Shown one piece after another: positions 61,122 through 64,000 of a DNA stretch of 64,000 nucleotides. The position numbers and the translations under genes are program-made. Position 1 is the stretch's first letter; each line of letters opens with the position of its first letter. The DNA is from Entonaema liquescens (taxonomy: Eukaryota; Ascomycota; Sordariomycetes; Xylariales; Xylariaceae), in contig CADCSX010000005.1 of the NCBI GenBank assembly GCA_902805475.1, positions 879,501 through 943,500 on the forward strand, read 5' to 3'. The notes beneath the pieces are model-generated. The model ran no database searches and was not told the DNA's origin. It saw nothing but the letters and a program-made list of their open reading frames with translations.

Positions 61122-62347
61122 TGTGGTAGTTGGTATATGGTTTGATGTTGAGAGGAAAGAAAGATTATTCCAGATGGTAAGGCTCCGGACGAGATTTCAG
61201 CTTGCCATCAAATCCCTAAGCCACGCTGCCCATCACATGATCTATGCCGCTCTTCTATATTATTCGTTAAAGCTGCATATATGCTGTGGAACATTGGGTT
61301 AGTAGAGATACCCCTATCTTATAAGCTAGCCTGGTGAAGTTCCTATTCTGATTAATTTCACGTTCATCTCTCGACTTTGAGAATTAGCCCTGTATCAGTA
61401 TGCCAAGTTTTACTTTGAAGTGCAAACTATAAGATTACGGTTCCCTAATCAAATCAAGATGGCCACTACGTAGGACAGGCAAATGATAGATACCTAGAGG
61501 ACGGTTATTTATATATCAGGGTTCAGACTCGAGACATGGAACATGACAATTCAAGACTACACTGCAGCCCAGAGAAAAGGGGTGAAGAGACATGTCTGAC
61601 AAGAAACAACCATGACTATGGCAGGAAACTCGTATCTTACAGTAAAACCTGCGTCTCGGGAAGGGTATCAGAGACAGTTCTAATCAAGACAGATCTAGCT
61701 AACTGCAAAAACGTCCACCATGGAAGACGAAACCGTATTATTACAGACAACTCTTCGCGCCCCATCTCCCCATCATCTCTCCTGTTATATCCACAATCTT
61801 GAAATCCAAATACAAGGGGCTTCAAGCCGTATGCCGGAACTTCCATCACATGCCAACCTCATTCATACAATCAGAAGTCTTCACCATCAAGGGGAAAAGA
61901 AACAACGAATAGAAATAGCTGCTCATCTAATTCGTGATAAAGAGGAATGTGCCGACCTGAAAATGCTGTACCTAGGACCAACCTCTTCAACGCCTGAACT
62001 ATCCGTGACAATCATATATACCAGAGTCAAACCCCTCCCAATTCAAGTTCGCATCCGTCGAAATCGATATGAAAAAAAAAACCACATCGTAAGCCGTCCG
62101 AGTGGTTGGCCGCCAACGCCTGAGGACATGCAAAAAAGGAAACAGGAAAATAAAGTGGGGTATCTTGGTGTAACAAACAGTAAAGGAGAGTTGAGTCGTA
62201 CTACAAACCCAAATAAAACTAATCAGATTCCTCCTGATCAGCGGCTTCTTCCAGACCGGATTCGACCTGGTCATGTTCTCCCTAGTAATCGCCATGCACA
62301 AATTCGTCCGGATCGTACATGAGCTGACCATATCCGCCTATGGGGTC
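61122..62347. other. Intergenic with one doubtful open frame
   Basis: Lies between the ankyrin-like gene start and the zinc-finger gene stop, both minus strand. A 200-codon plus-strand frame (61720-62322) starts in the good context ACCATGG. Its product is basic, proline-rich and unlike any family I know. Its composition resembles intergenic sequence, so I give it low weight as a gene. Confidence 0.45.
61720..62322 (+). CDS. Doubtful hypothetical protein, 200 codons
   Basis: Single open frame beginning MEDETVLLQTTLRAPSPHHL, basic overall (several KKR, RIRRNR and KRKQENK patches) and proline-rich, with no signal peptide or membrane segment. It lies opposite the probable 3' region of the zinc-finger gene. 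Length is its main support. It could be a chance frame. Confidence 0.25.
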   Translation: MEDETVLLQTTLRAPSPHHLSCYIHNLEIQIQGASSRMPELPSHANLIHTIRSLHHQGEKKQRIEIAAHLIRDKEECADLKMLYLGPTSSTPELSVTIIYTRVKPLPIQVRIRRNRYEKKNHIVSRPSGWPPTPEDMQKRKQENKVGYLGVTNSKGELSRTTNPNKTNQIPPDQRLLPDRIRPGHVLPSNRHAQIRPDRT

Positions 62348-63420
62348 CTAGCTTAGGGGGCTCAGGTCAGGGTGTGCGGCTACATGAGGACGCCCGAGAT
62401 CGGGCTCAGTCTCTGATTGGGCTTCAGACTGGGCTTCGGTCTGGAGCCCAGCCTGGGGCTGAGATTGGAATTTCGAGTTGGTAAGCTCCCTAAGCTGTGC
62501 GTTGATCTCCTCGATAGTCTGCATCATAGCCATGCTGTGGAGAGACTGCGCCCGAACCTCATTTCTCAATTTCTGATTCTCCAGATGTAGGCGCTTCACT
62601 TCATCGCGGAGATCCGTCTCGGGCTTGCGCTTGTCGCCTATCTTCTCCGTGGCTAATGCCTGCTGAAGGGGGACCGGGTTCTCATCCAGCTCATCTTCAG
62701 GTGACTGTGCTGCGGCAGGCCCGTTGTTGGCATCGCTAGGGGTATGCACTCGACGGAGGTGCTCGTTAAGATTCTCCATACGAGAGAAACCCTTGCCTTC
62801 GTGACGCTTGCAATTTCCGTGCGGACAGTTTAAGGGGTTTTTCGGTCCACCATGCTTGTTATGAACCTCCCTCTCGTGGCGTAAGAGTCCCCCGGAATAT
62901 GTGAATCCCGCAAGCTTCTCACATCCCGGCGATAGGCATTTGTATGGGCGATCGTGCTTGTCCATGTGTTTACTAAACAAAGAGTTAGCAAGCTATTCTT
63001 TATAAATATAAAGAGGATTTAGTTGTAGCTTACCTCCATTCGCACTTCCGGCTGAACACCTTCACATCGTCGGTGCAGCCGGGAAAGGAGCAGACAAACT
63101 TCCCTCACGATTCTTAGTCGCGACGCGAGTCGGCTTGACAATAGGCCCTAGACGAGGGGCCTGGTATGACGGTGCCCGGGTGTCGAGAGGCTTTCGGGAG
63201 GAGAAAGAGGTTGATCGAAGGGGGAAGGCGAATCCAAGCCGTTAGAGCTAGGAGAAACCGGAAGTAGGACTTGATCTTCTCCCGCACTGTATCCCACTAA
63301 GCCATGTATAGAGGGGCCCGGAGAGAAACGGCTTTCTCCTTCCTGATCTTGACGGCTGTCGATGCCGGACGGGTACGGACCGGAGGGCAGGACAACACGA
63401 TCTTTGAACACAACGCTCAT
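62348..63420 (-). CDS. C2H2 zinc-finger protein (two apparent frame breaks)
   Basis: The 3' exon (62348-62972) and the end of the preceding exon (to 63034) are joined by a 61-nt intron that restores a finger: FVCSFPGCTDDVKVFSRKCEWSKHMDKH is read across the splice. Further C2H2-like fingers are CLSPGC...HEREVH and CPHGNC...HLRRVH. A leucine-rich helix (RDEVKRLHLENQKLRNEVRAQ) and a Q/E/S-rich tail follow, suggesting a nuclear DNA-binding regulator. The 5' part (from ATG at 63420) reads MSVVFKDRVVLPSGP to HTRPL. Linking it to the first finger needs either two single-base corrections (C run near 63154-63157; GGGAAG near 63102-63107) or a 55-nt intron with a GTCTAG donor. With the corrections, GPIVKPTRVATKNREG becomes coding, which looks protein-like. 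Which is right cannot be settled here. Confidence 0.8.
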
Positions 63421-64000
63421 CTTGATAGAGTAATCGGGAAGTTGTTTATTGTAGGGTCGATTGGGGGTGAATGCTTGGAGGAATGCTAGACGAACGCGGT
63501 CGTTGAATCGATCTTTCTGTTGAAGGGAGTATTGTCGACAGATACCGGACCCTTCAACGGGTGTAACAATAGCGAAGTTGTAGGCTATAGATCGACTTTG
63601 TAAGTTCTTATGGATAGCGGCGACGTGGTCTCTGACGTATTGTTGACCTGGCGTAAAAGGAATACCATTAGCAGCCCGACACGCAAAGAATAAGGTCTAA
63701 GTAAGGTATTCACGATGGAGATGAAATGATGCAACGATTGACGATTGGTAGCTGAAGCTTAGTTACAGTATATCGTTCAAAGCTAAAGAAACCTCGCACG
63801 GTCGGAATCGGCAACCCTTTTTAGGCTAGTCAGCTGCCTGCCCGCCGAGAATTTCAGCGTATCACAAAAGCCATATGTATGTCTTTAACCAGGTATATAA
63901 ATGGTTAAATATATACGGATATGTGCATATGCAAAACACTTGGCTTCCAGGCAACCTCGACCCAACAGGGATGTAATTTGTGAATATCTGATTGGTCTGA
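63421..64000. promoter_or_regulatory. Upstream region of the zinc-finger gene
   Basis: The last 580 bases precede the zinc-finger start on the minus strand and presumably carry its promoter. No other gene is seen before the window ends. Confidence 0.35.

Noticed and set aside
1..64000. CRISPR arrays, operons and ribosome binding sites
   Set aside because: Eukaryotic genomic sequence with spliceosomal introns; no spaced direct repeats of CRISPR type were seen.

Overview
The window reads as nuclear DNA of a filamentous ascomycete, most likely a Sordariomycete. The genes carry short (about 50-80 nt) GT-AG introns, and their proteins (Ctp1/Sae2, Ubp3-type deubiquitinase, Spt6, Ste7-type MAPKK, fungal O-methyltransferase, fungal P450) are of ascomycete type. 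One block at 21.83-29.60 kb is almost pure A+T and carries the transition-only signature of repeat-induced point mutation (RIP). Species cannot be named from the sequence alone. All exon boundaries are my own reading of splice sites and reading frame.

Layout. 1-0.13 kb: edge of an AT-rich relic. 1.0-3.4 kb (+): Ctp1/Sae2/CtIP DNA-end resection factor. 4.6-7.7 kb (+): Ubp3/USP10-type ubiquitin hydrolase. 8.4-9.5 kb (-): proline-rich conserved-looking orphan. 12.5-14.3 kb (-): microsomal cytochrome P450. About 16.0-16.2 kb: degenerate 19-bp tandem repeat. 16.9-21.35 kb (-): transcription elongation factor Spt6, with one apparent 1-base frameshift. 21.83-29.08 kb: heavily RIPed Gypsy-type LTR retrotransposon (two 145-bp LTRs), followed by another AT-rich relic to 29.6 kb. 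32.9-34.6 kb (+): MAPKK of the Ste7/MST7/MEK-2 class. 35.2-36.4 kb (-): HAD hydrolase. 36.9-38.6 kb (+): coiled-coil protein. 39.2-40.6 kb (-): secretory-pathway FAD disulfide oxidoreductase (GliT/thioredoxin-reductase-like). 42.1-43.5 kb (-): O-methyltransferase.

The most unusual stretch is 46.5-57.05 kb. It holds a 2-oxoglutarate/Fe(II) oxygenase (+), an amino-acid permease (-), a rhodopsin-like-domain membrane protein (+), a radical-SAM/PLP lysine 2,3-aminomutase (+) and an ATP-grasp ligase (+) with several disabling changes. The set could make, ligate, oxidise and move a beta-lysine-type amino acid. That is inference from neighbourhood only; the ATP-grasp gene and one splice site of the aminomutase look broken.

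The right end has a 1038-residue protein with a fungal STAND-type N-terminal domain and ankyrin-like repeats (57.8-61.1 kb, -) and a C2H2 zinc-finger protein (62.3-63.4 kb, -).

Apparent single-base losses recur in spt6, the ATP-grasp gene, the zinc-finger gene and possibly the aminomutase splice donor. That pattern could be uncorrected assembly indels rather than biology, so the 'broken' calls should be read with that caveat.
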